Shown here piece after piece: positions 1 through 9,649 of a stretch of DNA of 59,716 nucleotides. Position 1 is the first letter of the stretch, and the number at the start of each line of letters is the position of its first letter. Position numbers and translations under genes: made by a program. Below the pieces are notes generated by a model, which did not search any database, was not told where the DNA came from, and was given only the letters and a program-made list of their open reading frames with translations. Source of the DNA: a virus; the IMG/VR virus record IMGVR_UViG_3300046804_002051, positions 1-59,716 of that record; one strand, written 5' to 3'.

Positions 1-52
1 TATCACCATCTAGTACTCCACCAGCACCATACTTTTTCATTTTAGTTTTCAT
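1..52 (-). CDS. Partial 5' end of a gene running off the left edge
   Basis: Seventeen codons starting at the ATG at 50-52 are open to the window edge. The N-terminus is basic and then Gly-rich (MKTKMKKYGAGG). It lies 12 bases downstream of the stop of the preceding leftward gene, which matches the tight spacing of this operon. A second in-frame ATG at 38-40 is an equally possible start. No function can be assigned from this fragment; its position after the capsid gene and the next gene suggests another virion-module protein. Confidence 0.55.
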   Translation of the reverse strand, partial: MKTKMKKYGAGGVLDGD

Positions 53-64
53 TTTTATTTAAAT

Positions 65-1084
65 TTAAGTGTTCCAATATTTCTCACAGGAAAGTATTAA
101 GTCTTTAAGAATGTCCTCATTTAAAGGATTTTTTAAGTGCTCAATAACATCAGATACATTTCTTCCAAGTAAACTATTTGTCTTAGAATGATAAATATAT
201 CCATCCGGCTTATTTATAATATACTTAAAAAAACTGGAATCTTTAACAATTGATTTAATTTTTAATGATTCCATATCTAAATTAACTGCATCATTAAATG
301 TTTTTGCTGCTCTTTCTTTGTTAGATTCAGCTCCTTCACCAGCAATGTATTTATCCATGTTTTCATAGATAACATCTAGTGGAGTAGACTTTCTATACTG
401 AGAACTATTAGCATCTACAACTTTTGCAATGTAGAACAATTTAGTACTATTTTTATCATATAGTTTCTGTAATTCTGAGTAAGCTTTGTTACGAAGTTTT
501 TTGTACTCTGTTCTTACCATTACAGTTTCTTCTTCCTTATCTAGGTAGAATTTAGGTGGAACTGCTTTTGATCTTGCATCATCAAAACTTTTTGCAATCA
601 TTGCAAAACCTCCTGCTTCAATTGCATGAAGTTTAATTCTATCAAATGGTTTAATTGGATCAAGATATACTGGTTCATTACCACATGACATTTCTATCTT
701 ATTCCAAAATTCTGAATTATCTGGTTTAAGAAGTTTTACTTTATTCCAGAAGTCTTTATCTTCTACATCAATAATATTAGCAGCTAGTTCTTTTTCTAAT
801 TCAGCTACTGCACTTCTTATCTCTTTAATTCTTGCTTCTCTGGTATCAGCATCAAGTAATTTAATTTCAGGAGCAAACTCATTTAAACCTGTAATGTATC
901 TTATTACTCCATTGAGTTCAAGACATGCAAGTTGTTCATTATGTGTTACTCCGTCAAATAGACTCATACCATATTCTTCTAGCCCCATATTAGTGGCTTG
1001 TTTGTCAAAGTAAGGTCTGATAGCAATGTTTGTTTTTTTAATGCTACCTACTCCTACTTCTACCATTGTAAATTGTGTTTCCAT
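65..1084 (-). CDS. Unknown protein directly downstream of the capsid gene
   Basis: The product has 339 residues and I do not recognise it. It is soluble, with no signal peptide or membrane segment. A charged helical stretch rich in Lys/Glu lies near residues 80-105, and the C-terminal third is mixed alpha/beta. It follows the major capsid gene in the same direction, separated by a hairpin terminator at 1124-1149, so it probably has its own transcript or receives read-through. The leader just before the ATG carries AAAAACCAACATG, shared with the scaffold-like gene. The position suggests a head-completion or other virion protein, but that is inference from context only. Confidence 0.85.
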   Translation of the reverse strand: METQFTMVEVGVGSIKKTNIAIRPYFDKQATNMGLEEYGMSLFDGVTHNEQLACLELNGVIRYITGLNEFAPEIKLLDADTREARIKEIRSAVAELEKELAANIIDVEDKDFWNKVKLLKPDNSEFWNKIEMSCGNEPVYLDPIKPFDRIKLHAIEAGGFAMIAKSFDDARSKAVPPKFYLDKEEETVMVRTEYKKLRNKAYSELQKLYDKNSTKLFYIAKVVDANSSQYRKSTPLDVIYENMDKYIAGEGAESNKERAAKTFNDAVNLDMESLKIKSIVKDSSFFKYIINKPDGYIYHSKTNSLLGRNVSDVIEHLKNPLNEDILKDLILSCEKYWNT

Positions 1085-1123
1085 GTTGGTTTTTATTTTG
1101 TTGGTTATTAATTTTTAAAATTT

Positions 1124-1149
1124 AAAAAAGGGAGGAGTTACCCCCTCCC
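1124..1149 (-). terminator. Intrinsic terminator after the major capsid gene
   Basis: Read on the minus strand, a GGGAGG stem pairs with CCTCCC across an eight-base loop and is followed by TTTTTT. It lies 22 bases past the capsid stop codon and ahead of the next leftward gene, so it would end or attenuate the capsid transcript. Confidence 0.8.
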
Positions 1150-1170
1150 TATTTTTATATATATGATGGA

Positions 1171-2790
1171 TTAGAACGAGCCACCAGTTACTGGGTTTCT
1201 CATAACAATCTTCAATACCTTAGTAGGGTCTTTAACCCAGATTGCAGGCATTGTTTGAGACATCATTACTCGGTATCCATTGAACTGTCCAGAAGACTGG
1301 AATCCTTGGGTACGACCCATATAGTCCATAGTACCATTTTGATACCACCATTTCAATTGATTATCCCAAGACAATTTCAATAAGTAGATATTGTCATTAG
1401 TGTTATCAGTGATATCAAAGATAATGAATGAGTAAGAAGATAATGGGAAACCATCAATGATTGGGTTCTCAATATCATTTGTATGGATATTGTCAAATGC
1501 AGGGTTCAATACAAACTTAACATTTGCCAAGAATGGAATTACATATGAAGTATAAGCAAATCCAAAGTTCAAGTCCATACCTTTACCAGTGATAGCACCA
1601 ATATCAGCAGCCTGAATCAATAGACCAGAAGCAACTGCTTCTCTCTTAATAGCTTCATTTACCATTCTCATTCCACCCATACCAGTTTGAACAATCAAAG
1701 ATCTTTTTGGATCTGGACCTTGGAACTCAACCTTACCATTGAAGAAGTTGTAGATTTCTCCACGGAACAAATCAAGAGTAAAGTTATTTTTGTTGTATAC
1801 TCTTTTGAAAGAGTTATCCAACTGTCTCCAAAGACCCACAGATAATCTGATATCATCTGGACCATCTTGACGTACTCTACCTCCTTGTCCCCACATTAAG
1901 TAAGTCTCAATGTCAGTTGCTACTTTAGTTAAGTGAGCTGCTTCCATTTGAGTCAAGAAAGTTCTAGATAAGTCACCGTTATCAAATGCACGTTTAACTT
2001 TATCTTTACCCATGATTTTGATCATATCATCTAATGAAGATATAGAAGGATCTTGAGTATTTTTATCGAATGATCTCCAGATCTCAGTTACAGGAACTGT
2101 ACCATCTGCATTCATTCCACCTTTGATCATCAAGTCTGCACGAGATGAGATAGAATAATGTACGTGAGCTTCAGCACCACCAACAAAGTTATAGAATTCA
2201 CGGAATCCTGTTCTTGTTGTAATGTCTGAGAATCTTTCACCATATTCTCCACGGGCAGAACCTTTTCTAAAGATTTTTGTACCGTTGGTCAAATATTTTG
2301 AATCAAGATATTTAAAGTTGTCGTTGTTTACCAACTGTACAGTATAGATGTATCCATCTCCTACAGGAAGAATATCTTCATCTGTAATGTACATCTCAAC
2401 TCCGTTATATTTGTCATAAGTGATAATATCACCATGTCCAAACTCACGTCTGTTAAGTTTAATACGGAAGGTAGAACCATCTGTACCTTTATACTCTAAA
2501 TTTGGTTCAATGTCTTCAATGATGTATGGAAGATCTACAGATACAGGAGTCTGCCATCTGTACTCTCCACGAGCATTGTCAACCATGATTACATTTTTAC
2601 CACCAAAGCTAGACATTTGGTAAAGAGGCATTTCCACCTTCTGAGCCATTGCCCATAGGTCTACTGGACCAAGGTCCATTGGTTCTGCATCCTTCAACAT
2701 GTTAACCAAGTGGTAAGAGTCTACGTGTGAACTTGCCTGGTAGGCTGTATCCCGTAGAAAGATACCATTGTTTAAAACTGGAGTTGCCAT
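1171..2790 (-). CDS. Probable major capsid protein
   Basis: The 539-residue soluble product sits downstream of terminase, portal and a scaffold-like gene, which is the classic position of the major capsid protein in tailed phages. Length and composition (many Tyr, Gly, Asn and Asp, no membrane segment, no coiled coil) fit a large HK97-type capsid protein with an inserted domain. It is followed by a strong terminator, as expected for a very abundant product. No single catalytic motif is diagnostic for this family, so the call rests on gene order and size; a structure prediction showing the HK97 fold would settle it. Start is the ATG at 2788-2790, 30 bases after the stop of the preceding gene. 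Confidence 0.75.
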   Translation of the reverse strand: MATPVLNNGIFLRDTAYQASSHVDSYHLVNMLKDAEPMDLGPVDLWAMAQKVEMPLYQMSSFGGKNVIMVDNARGEYRWQTPVSVDLPYIIEDIEPNLEYKGTDGSTFRIKLNRREFGHGDIITYDKYNGVEMYITDEDILPVGDGYIYTVQLVNNDNFKYLDSKYLTNGTKIFRKGSARGEYGERFSDITTRTGFREFYNFVGGAEAHVHYSISSRADLMIKGGMNADGTVPVTEIWRSFDKNTQDPSISSLDDMIKIMGKDKVKRAFDNGDLSRTFLTQMEAAHLTKVATDIETYLMWGQGGRVRQDGPDDIRLSVGLWRQLDNSFKRVYNKNNFTLDLFRGEIYNFFNGKVEFQGPDPKRSLIVQTGMGGMRMVNEAIKREAVASGLLIQAADIGAITGKGMDLNFGFAYTSYVIPFLANVKFVLNPAFDNIHTNDIENPIIDGFPLSSYSFIIFDITDNTNDNIYLLKLSWDNQLKWWYQNGTMDYMGRTQGFQSSGQFNGYRVMMSQTMPAIWVKDPTKVLKIVMRNPVTGGSF

Positions 2791-2820
2791 TTTTATTTGT
2801 TTTTAAATTGTTACTATTTA

Positions 2821-4080
2821 TTAAAATCTTCTAAACATATTTCCCTTAGAAAGTTTTCTAGGTTGTGATGTTGAAGAAGGTCTTCTTGGTTCATCATCAT
2901 ACTGATTATTTACAGAAGAATTAATTTTTCTTGATTCCTCTGTTTTTAATTGTCTGACTGTTTTTTCTACTGCTGCTTTACTTCCTTGTTCTCTTACTCT
3001 GTTTTTGTATCCATTTGGATCAGCAAGTAACCAAAGTGCTTCTGCAATTAGGTCATGTCTTGGTTCTACAAACTGATACTTCTCTAATAAGTGACCAAGT
3101 AAGTTAGTTGGTTTTCCTGAAATAGAAGGATAGTTTGGTTGTACTAGTCCGGAGAATAATAAACCTTGAACTTTTCTATCTAATTTAAGACCACCAATTG
3201 TTCCATTAGCAAGAGTATTGTAAACATTTTCTTGATATGCTTTTGCTTGTTCAGCTTGCATATTTCTTCGATGTTCTTGTTCTGCTAGTTGTCTTGCAAC
3301 AATTTCTTCTTGCATTGCATCTAACTTAGGTTTAAATTGATTAGCCTTTTGTTCAAGTCTGTTAAGATCTTTCCAGTCTTGAATTTCAGATTCAATTTCT
3401 TCAGGAGTTCCAAATTGAGTAGCATATAAATATTGTCTTGCAATTTCAGCTTGATCATATTCATCAGTTGGATCAAGTTGTCTCATTTCTTCTACATGAG
3501 CTAAAGTTCTAAATAAACCTTTAAGATCTTGTCCACCATCAGCTACATATTTAGCTGCAACTTGAAGTTCTTCTGGTAATGATTGAAAAAACTCTCTTGG
3601 AGTATTTTCTCTAATTTGATTTTCTCTTTCTTGAAAGTTAGCTTCAAATAACTCTCTGAAATCTTTAGTAGTATATTCTTCTAATGGTTTGTCATCATCA
3701 AAAGGAATAAGTGTACCTTCTTCAATCATTTTAGTTGCTAAATCAGCAAGACCAGATTTATCTACTTTAGGTCTTCCTTTATTACCAGCTTCTTCTTCTT
3801 GAGAAATAAGATTGTCAAGTTCATTGATAGTTTCTTGAACTTCTGTTTTTTTCTCTTGAGCTTGTTGTCTTTCCTCTACAGTAGCAGTAGGATTGTCAAA
3901 GAACGATGTATCAACTGTTTCTTTATGAAACATTGATTTTGGTTTTTCTTCTTCACCTTGTGGGAGCATAACATTTTCTGCTCCGGGCATTCCAAAGATC
4001 TCATCAATATTTACATCTACCTGTTCTACCGTTGTAGAATCTTGGACCTGATTTTCAGGATTTGTGTTGGTTGTATCCAT
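2821..4080 (-). CDS. Probable capsid scaffolding protein
   Basis: This 419-residue protein is strongly acidic in its first 250 residues, with Gln/Glu-rich predicted coiled coils (around residues 70-95 and 250-285), and ends in a short basic tail (KLSKGNMFRRF). Acidic helical body plus a basic C-terminus that can bind the capsid protein is the usual design of phage scaffolds, and the gene lies exactly between portal and capsid. No protease signature is visible. Transcription may start at the TTGTATATTGATA box 21 bases upstream of the start codon. The function is inferred from composition and gene order, not from a recognised family motif. Confidence 0.6.
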   Translation of the reverse strand: MDTTNTNPENQVQDSTTVEQVDVNIDEIFGMPGAENVMLPQGEEEKPKSMFHKETVDTSFFDNPTATVEERQQAQEKKTEVQETINELDNLISQEEEAGNKGRPKVDKSGLADLATKMIEEGTLIPFDDDKPLEEYTTKDFRELFEANFQERENQIRENTPREFFQSLPEELQVAAKYVADGGQDLKGLFRTLAHVEEMRQLDPTDEYDQAEIARQYLYATQFGTPEEIESEIQDWKDLNRLEQKANQFKPKLDAMQEEIVARQLAEQEHRRNMQAEQAKAYQENVYNTLANGTIGGLKLDRKVQGLLFSGLVQPNYPSISGKPTNLLGHLLEKYQFVEPRHDLIAEALWLLADPNGYKNRVREQGSKAAVEKTVRQLKTEESRKINSSVNNQYDDEPRRPSSTSQPRKLSKGNMFRRF

Positions 4081-4100
4081 GTTGTTGGTTTTTATTTATA

Positions 4101-4113
4101 TATCAATATACAA
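4101..4113 (-). promoter_or_regulatory. Candidate late promoter box upstream of the scaffold-like gene
   Basis: The minus strand reads TTGTATATTGATA 21 bases before the ATG. It is a close variant of TTGTATATTATA found 25-26 bases before two other leftward gene clusters (13801-13812 and 19901-19912). Spacing and recurrence suggest the -10 region of a late promoter; there is no experimental support. Confidence 0.45.
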
Positions 4114-4173
4114 AATAAACTTGATAAATTTAAAGAACTAAGAAAAAAAATTGTAATATATAGCTAACTAATA

Positions 4174-6915
4174 TTATTCTTTCTTAGGTTTTATATCAAA
4201 TTTGTTTTTATTTTCTTGTGCAATCTGTAATTGTTTGTTAGCAATCTCTTTCTGAGCTTGGATTTTTTCTCTTTCTAATTGACCTTTTTGATTTTCAATG
4301 ACCATTCTATTTGCTTCTTTTTCTCTTTGTAAACCAGTTTGTTCTTGATATTCTTGAGTATCTCTAATATCTTTCATTGCTTCTTTAAAGTCAGACTCCT
4401 GATTTTGATTAATGTCAGCCATAGAACCATATCCAGCAGCTCTAATTTCTGCAACAAGAACATCTCTTTGTCTATCTTTCTCTTTTTCAGCTGCAGTAGC
4501 ATCAATCTTCATTTGTTCAATTTCTTGTTGTTTTTGAAGTTGTTCTTGTTGCATTTGCTGTGCTTGTTGTTGCTCTTGTTGTTTTTCTTGTTGTTGTCTT
4601 TGTTCTGCTCCTTTAAGAACTGTATTAAGAGCAGCAATAGAATCAGACTGAATAACTTTACCAAGATCATAAATACTTGCACCAGTAGTATTATTTTGAA
4701 CAGCCATTTGTTTTAACTGTTCTAAGATAGCTCTGTGATTTGCATTTGTACTTATTGAAATATTAAGATCTCTAAGTAAAAGATCAGTTCCATTAATTTC
4801 AAAATTTACTTTTTCATCTGCTGATGTTACATAACTTAATCTTGCTGATGGTTTGGTAGAATGATAATATTGAGATAGATCAGTTCTCATTTGATGTACT
4901 CTTGGCATCAAATAATCACAGTGTTGTATGAAATACATTTCTGTTTGTGCATAGGATGCTTGCATTGCTTGCTCTACTCCAGTTGCAGTGGTTTGAGATA
5001 ATTGTTGACCCATCCTTTGAGGATTTACACCTATTACCTCATATGCTTGTTGTTTAAAGTAATTTGCAAGTTGAATTCTTGACATAAGTCTGTTAGTTTG
5101 TTCTAAGTCAAGTTTTTGAAAATGAGAAAAGTTTAATGCATTTTCTGTATTTGTTATAGATGTATCTAAAGGTAGCATCTGAAAATTCTTCATTGCTACA
5201 TAAGCTTTAGCTAAATTACCTTTACCCCAATCTTCTCCTAATGAATGTCTAGGTAAAGAATTTTGATCAAGCATAATTACAGTTCCAAGTTCATCTACTA
5301 GTATATCTGCAATTTGATTATTGACAATGTTATATCCAATTTGGTATGGTTTCATTAAGTCAATTAATGCAGTAGATTTAGTATTTCTATCTGAGAATAC
5401 AGATCCTTCTACCGGTAATTTACAACCATATAAACTTGAATCTCCTTTAAATTGAAACTTAAGTGGACCAATATGGTTTCTATCTATACCAATATAGATA
5501 GGAGAAAATCCACCTGGGTTATTCATTCCCCAGAATGAAGGAACATTTGGACCAATCTTAACTCCACCCCAAACTTCATTAATCCATATCCAATCTATAT
5601 GTTCTCCAAATAATAAATTATCTTTTGTTTTATTTTTGAAAAGTCTTGTATCATAAATTGGCTTATCAGTAATTTGGTAATCTTCAGATATGATTTCATT
5701 TGTTACTTCTCCTTCTTCAGTAATCTTAGTTAAGTGACCAATTTTACGTTGAGATTTCCAATAAGCAGTAGTTACTCTAAGTAAATAGGCAGTTCCTTGA
5801 TCATAGTAATCTTCTCCTTCTGCTAAGATTTGAGTAATAATATCTGAACCATCAAGAATATTACCTGACATAAATGAAGTATACTGTCTATATGCAAGAG
5901 AAGGCATATTAGTATTCCATTCATGAGATTTAGTACCATCATAAAAAGTTCCATCATTTTGTAAACCACCAATATTATAACCAGCTGATCTTATAGGATA
6001 AACTGATTCAAGTGCTTTATGTTGTTCTTCTGTAAGAACATGTCCAAATTTATCTATAACATCTGATACAGTAAACATATCAGTTTTACCTACCCAGTTA
6101 CCTTGAGATATATATCTAATATCTGGAGACTTATGATAAAAAGTAAGTACAGGGTTCCATAATTCTACATCATAGTCATCTTCTAACATTCTAAAATGCC
6201 AGTATTCTCTATCTGTAATTAACATATCACGGAATGCCCTTTCTTCTAGTTCATCTATTCTAAATCTTTCTACATCAACTTTATGCTGATGTTCAGCCCA
6301 TTGTTCAATCATAGAACGATAATCTTTTTTAAAGAATTGTTCAATTTCAGGTAAGGACTTTAAATTATCTGGAGATAGTTGTTGTTGTGCTTCTTCTGAA
6401 TCAGGATCTAGTCCTTGCTCTAACATTGCTGCTAACATTTTTGTTTGAGCATCAGCCATTAATGTTTGTTCTACTTGTACTCTTTTTTGTTCAAGCATTT
6501 CATTATAAGAAAAATCATCAACAGCTCTATAAGTTAATCTAGTTGACCTTTTAGCAAATTCAGCTACTAAAACATTAATAACATTTGGAATGATTGGATA
6601 AAACTTAAGTTCTAATGCTGAAACATCTTCTTTTGTTAGTAGTTCTACAACATCTCTCATTTCATTGTCTTCTTCAACAATGTAATCAGTTCTATCAATT
6701 ATACCTTTTGCCAACTTATAATTTTTCATAAGTCTTCTGGCATTTCTTCTAATTTGTTTAAGACCTTGCCACTCTAACCAATCCAAATTCCATGCTGCCC
6801 ATTCTTCTGTTTTATCTTTTTTAGGTAAAAACTGTAATGGTTGAGTTATACTACCTAACCTATTTTGTTCAGTTTTAGCACCTTTCTTAGCCTGTAATGC
6901 GTTGTATATTTGCAT
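4174..6915 (-). CDS. Portal protein
   Basis: The 913-residue product follows the terminase gene by five bases and precedes scaffold and capsid, the expected portal position. The N-terminal two thirds is a mixed alpha/beta body with many aromatic residues. Residues about 760-900 form a long Gln/Glu/Lys-rich coiled coil (repeated QQQ, EKQ and QAQ runs) that would be the helical barrel/crown. It is longer than P22-type portals (about 725 residues), with the excess mostly in this helical tail. Role: dodecameric channel at the head vertex through which DNA is packaged and ejected. Family assignment rests on size, architecture and neighbours. Confidence 0.82.
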   Translation of the reverse strand: MQIYNALQAKKGAKTEQNRLGSITQPLQFLPKKDKTEEWAAWNLDWLEWQGLKQIRRNARRLMKNYKLAKGIIDRTDYIVEEDNEMRDVVELLTKEDVSALELKFYPIIPNVINVLVAEFAKRSTRLTYRAVDDFSYNEMLEQKRVQVEQTLMADAQTKMLAAMLEQGLDPDSEEAQQQLSPDNLKSLPEIEQFFKKDYRSMIEQWAEHQHKVDVERFRIDELEERAFRDMLITDREYWHFRMLEDDYDVELWNPVLTFYHKSPDIRYISQGNWVGKTDMFTVSDVIDKFGHVLTEEQHKALESVYPIRSAGYNIGGLQNDGTFYDGTKSHEWNTNMPSLAYRQYTSFMSGNILDGSDIITQILAEGEDYYDQGTAYLLRVTTAYWKSQRKIGHLTKITEEGEVTNEIISEDYQITDKPIYDTRLFKNKTKDNLLFGEHIDWIWINEVWGGVKIGPNVPSFWGMNNPGGFSPIYIGIDRNHIGPLKFQFKGDSSLYGCKLPVEGSVFSDRNTKSTALIDLMKPYQIGYNIVNNQIADILVDELGTVIMLDQNSLPRHSLGEDWGKGNLAKAYVAMKNFQMLPLDTSITNTENALNFSHFQKLDLEQTNRLMSRIQLANYFKQQAYEVIGVNPQRMGQQLSQTTATGVEQAMQASYAQTEMYFIQHCDYLMPRVHQMRTDLSQYYHSTKPSARLSYVTSADEKVNFEINGTDLLLRDLNISISTNANHRAILEQLKQMAVQNNTTGASIYDLGKVIQSDSIAALNTVLKGAEQRQQQEKQQEQQQAQQMQQEQLQKQQEIEQMKIDATAAEKEKDRQRDVLVAEIRAAGYGSMADINQNQESDFKEAMKDIRDTQEYQEQTGLQREKEANRMVIENQKGQLEREKIQAQKEIANKQLQIAQENKNKFDIKPKKE

Positions 6916-6920
6916 AACTC

Positions 6921-9131
6921 TTATTTAATATTTTTAAATGCAGATCTTTTAAACCCACTCATAGTATTTTTCATACTATTATTTCCCATATGTCTAAATG
7001 GGCTCTTATTTAATTTAAACAAATTTTCTGACTTTTGCAAGTTTTTAGCCGTATCATCCATAATTGTTCTTTTAGAATAACCAATATTTGATTGTTGGAT
7101 TCTCATAAATGCAACAAGTGCAGCAAATGAAACTAGTCTATCCACATTGACTCCATCAGCATATTCTCTCATTTCTTTAATTAACATTGGGTCAGGAATT
7201 CTTTCTATTCCATATGTGGTTCTAACTACTGTTCCATCTGGTTTTAATTCTTGATCTAATTCTTCTTTAGTATATTCTATAGCATAACTAAGAAGATGTG
7301 CTTTGAAAAGAGTTCCTGTATTCTTCCATCCATATTCCTGGAATACATTATTATTAGACCCTAAATCTTTTAAGAACATAATTTGACTCTTAGGTACTAG
7401 ATATCTTTGTTTTCTTCTTTGAATCATATACTGAATAAATAATGATATGTTGTTTTCTACAAGAGTCCATGCATTATACCACTCAATAATAAGTTCTAGT
7501 TGATGATGTGTTCTGTTTATGTCATCATATCTACCACACCAGGCTGCTACAATCTTACCTTGTTCAATATATGTTTCAGTCTCGGAGCCAGTATGTTTAG
7601 TTACTTCAATAGGGGACTTCATTATATAGATGGAGCATAAGGATTCTGAGGTAGTAGTTTTACCTTCACCTACGGGGTCAACAGATGCATAGTATGTTCT
7701 AAATTCAGGATTTGCAATTGGTCTTTCCCAAACAACAAGACATCCTGTTTTATCTTCTGTCTTTTTGTTTATTGGAAATTCCATGATCGGTCTTTTGTTA
7801 CTCTTAGTAACTACCGGTTTTCCATCTACATCAGTAGATATATCTAGATACTCAAAACCATATTCTTTTTCTTCTATTCTTCTTTCTTGTGCAGCCAGAA
7901 GATGTGGAGGGAATACTGATACAGTTCTATAAGCAAATGCTTCTTTAATATTTCTTGGATGCTGAGATATCCTTAACTGGTAATCTTCTGGAGATAACTC
8001 ATCTTTCCATTGTTTAAACTGTTCTTCTAATGCTATTGATGCTTCTTCTACAAGTGAATTACCATACACATCAATATGTGGGGGCATAGACCATTGTTCA
8101 GGAATAAATAAACCTGACAAACCTGTAGTACCTTTTTCATCAATAAGATCTGTTTCTACTGCATAGATATCTTTAGATGTAGGATTAAGAATCATATCTT
8201 TTAGAGGATTACACTGAGACAAGTCACCCACAGATCCTGCAGCTATGAACATACCTGTAGTAATTAAACCGGATCTCATAGCAGGTCTCATATACTCATA
8301 GGTCTGATCCATCTTAGGTGCAATCCCAGCCTCTTCATGAAAAAAGTACTTAACCGGACCCCCTACACCATTTGTTGGATCTTTCTCAAATGACATACCT
8401 TGTATAGTACCTTTAAGACCGACTTCTGTTTTTCTATCACCTTTTCTTACTTCAATCTTTTGTTGCCACATCATTACTTTATCCGGAGACATTGGACGGT
8501 ACCATGCAGTATGTTCATTTAAGAATGCTGCATATTCCTGTAAAAATTTCCAGGATCCTTTTTCATTAATGTAGTCTTTAAGACTAGCACCCATCTTTAA
8601 AGTTACCCCGGCCTCAAACCATTGTTGGTTTATAAATTTACCCATATGAAAATATGAGGATGCAATCTGACGTTTCTTTAGAATTGCAGCATGTTTATAA
8701 GAAAGTTCTGCAAGTAATTCATAAAGTGCCATATGATACTGGGCATCCCTAATTTTGGCAAAACCAAATTTTTGAATCTCTTTATCAAAGATTGGTAAAA
8801 AGTTTAACCACATGTAGTATTCTCTACATACAAACCAAGTTAAATCTCCATCTTTTATAATAATACCTTTACGACATTTAACTTTCTGATCATCCCAATA
8901 ATTTATGTAGTCTCTAGATTTGTAGGGAGATGTACAATATACTCCATCTTTTTTAAATTTTTCTGACTCTGAAATAAATACTTCATTGGTAGTTTTATTG
9001 AAGTTGTACTTTCCAGGTTCTTTAAAAATATCATTGAGTATAAAGTTTTTGAAGTCCTCTCTGGATTCAAAACTTGTGGTTGTCCACTTTCCGTTTTCAT
9101 AGGTTGGTATGTCTTGATAAATTTCACTCAT
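6921..9131 (-). CDS. Terminase large subunit (TerL)
   Basis: This 736-residue protein has the layout of a packaging motor. The N-terminal ATPase shows a degenerate P-loop region around KKRQIASSYF and a Walker B-like segment VKYFFHEEAG with the acidic pair. The C-terminal RNase H-like nuclease has SVDPVGEGK (first catalytic Asp, about residue 478) and a distal acidic segment near YADGVNVDRLV. It cuts concatemeric phage DNA and drives it through the portal encoded next door. The start overlaps the stop of the upstream 172-residue gene by one base, implying coupled translation. The non-canonical Walker A is the one oddity. Confidence 0.9.
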   Translation of the reverse strand: MSEIYQDIPTYENGKWTTTSFESREDFKNFILNDIFKEPGKYNFNKTTNEVFISESEKFKKDGVYCTSPYKSRDYINYWDDQKVKCRKGIIIKDGDLTWFVCREYYMWLNFLPIFDKEIQKFGFAKIRDAQYHMALYELLAELSYKHAAILKKRQIASSYFHMGKFINQQWFEAGVTLKMGASLKDYINEKGSWKFLQEYAAFLNEHTAWYRPMSPDKVMMWQQKIEVRKGDRKTEVGLKGTIQGMSFEKDPTNGVGGPVKYFFHEEAGIAPKMDQTYEYMRPAMRSGLITTGMFIAAGSVGDLSQCNPLKDMILNPTSKDIYAVETDLIDEKGTTGLSGLFIPEQWSMPPHIDVYGNSLVEEASIALEEQFKQWKDELSPEDYQLRISQHPRNIKEAFAYRTVSVFPPHLLAAQERRIEEKEYGFEYLDISTDVDGKPVVTKSNKRPIMEFPINKKTEDKTGCLVVWERPIANPEFRTYYASVDPVGEGKTTTSESLCSIYIMKSPIEVTKHTGSETETYIEQGKIVAAWCGRYDDINRTHHQLELIIEWYNAWTLVENNISLFIQYMIQRRKQRYLVPKSQIMFLKDLGSNNNVFQEYGWKNTGTLFKAHLLSYAIEYTKEELDQELKPDGTVVRTTYGIERIPDPMLIKEMREYADGVNVDRLVSFAALVAFMRIQQSNIGYSKRTIMDDTAKNLQKSENLFKLNKSPFRHMGNNSMKNTMSGFKRSAFKNIK

Positions 9132-9649
9132 TACATGTCATATGCTAATCCTTGTCCACCTCTAACTCTACTTGATTGTTCTTCTTGAAGATCTTTATAT
9201 GCACCTTTAAATGATGCTCTAATGGATTCATAATTCTTAGCTGCAGCAATTAAAGAGTTCATATTACCATCACGTCCGTGTGTGATAGGAGTCGTTTCCA
9301 TATATCTTGCTAATCTATCCAACATAGATGATATACCTTTATATGCTCTGGATGTTGGTGTTTCATACATCCTTTGACAAAACTGTAAGGCTGTATGGAT
9401 TGTATCATCTTCAGTAGAGAAGTCTGCCTCGATTTGTTGTAAGATTATATGTTCTTTATCTACATCTGGTGTAAAGAAAAATGGATTAAGATCCGGATTA
9501 GGACAAGACATATAGAATAAATACAGATAAATTTTAAGATACTCATCTGGATATTCATCCATAATATCTTTAAGAGCTTTTAATGTATAACAATGTTCAG
9601 TAGGAATTACTACTCCATTCTGAACATCAAATAGTTTTGTTAAAATCAT
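9131..9649 (-). CDS. Unknown 172-residue protein upstream of TerL
   Basis: I do not recognise the family. The protein is mostly helical, with a hydrophobic Tyr-rich helix near residues 35-50 (YLKIYLYLFYM) and a basic C-terminus (QSSRVRGGQGLAYDM). It overlaps both neighbours by one to four bases (PD-(D/E)XK nuclease upstream, TerL downstream), so the three are translated as one unit. A small terminase subunit is often encoded directly before TerL, and the size would fit, but no HTH is evident and I do not claim it. Confidence 0.85.
   Translation of the reverse strand: MILTKLFDVQNGVVIPTEHCYTLKALKDIMDEYPDEYLKIYLYLFYMSCPNPDLNPFFFTPDVDKEHIILQQIEADFSTEDDTIHTALQFCQRMYETPTSRAYKGISSMLDRLARYMETTPITHGRDGNMNSLIAAAKNYESIRASFKGAYKDLQEEQSSRVRGGQGLAYDM

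Noticed and set aside
4339-4716. 125-codon plus-strand frame
   Set aside because: Antisense to the Gln/Glu-rich tail of the portal gene; the Leu/Phe run is the complement of CAA/GAA-rich codons.
8903-9127. 74-codon minus-strand frame at the TerL start
   Set aside because: Lies in another frame entirely within the first 75 codons of TerL, which has clear terminase sequence there; no sign of a frameshift.
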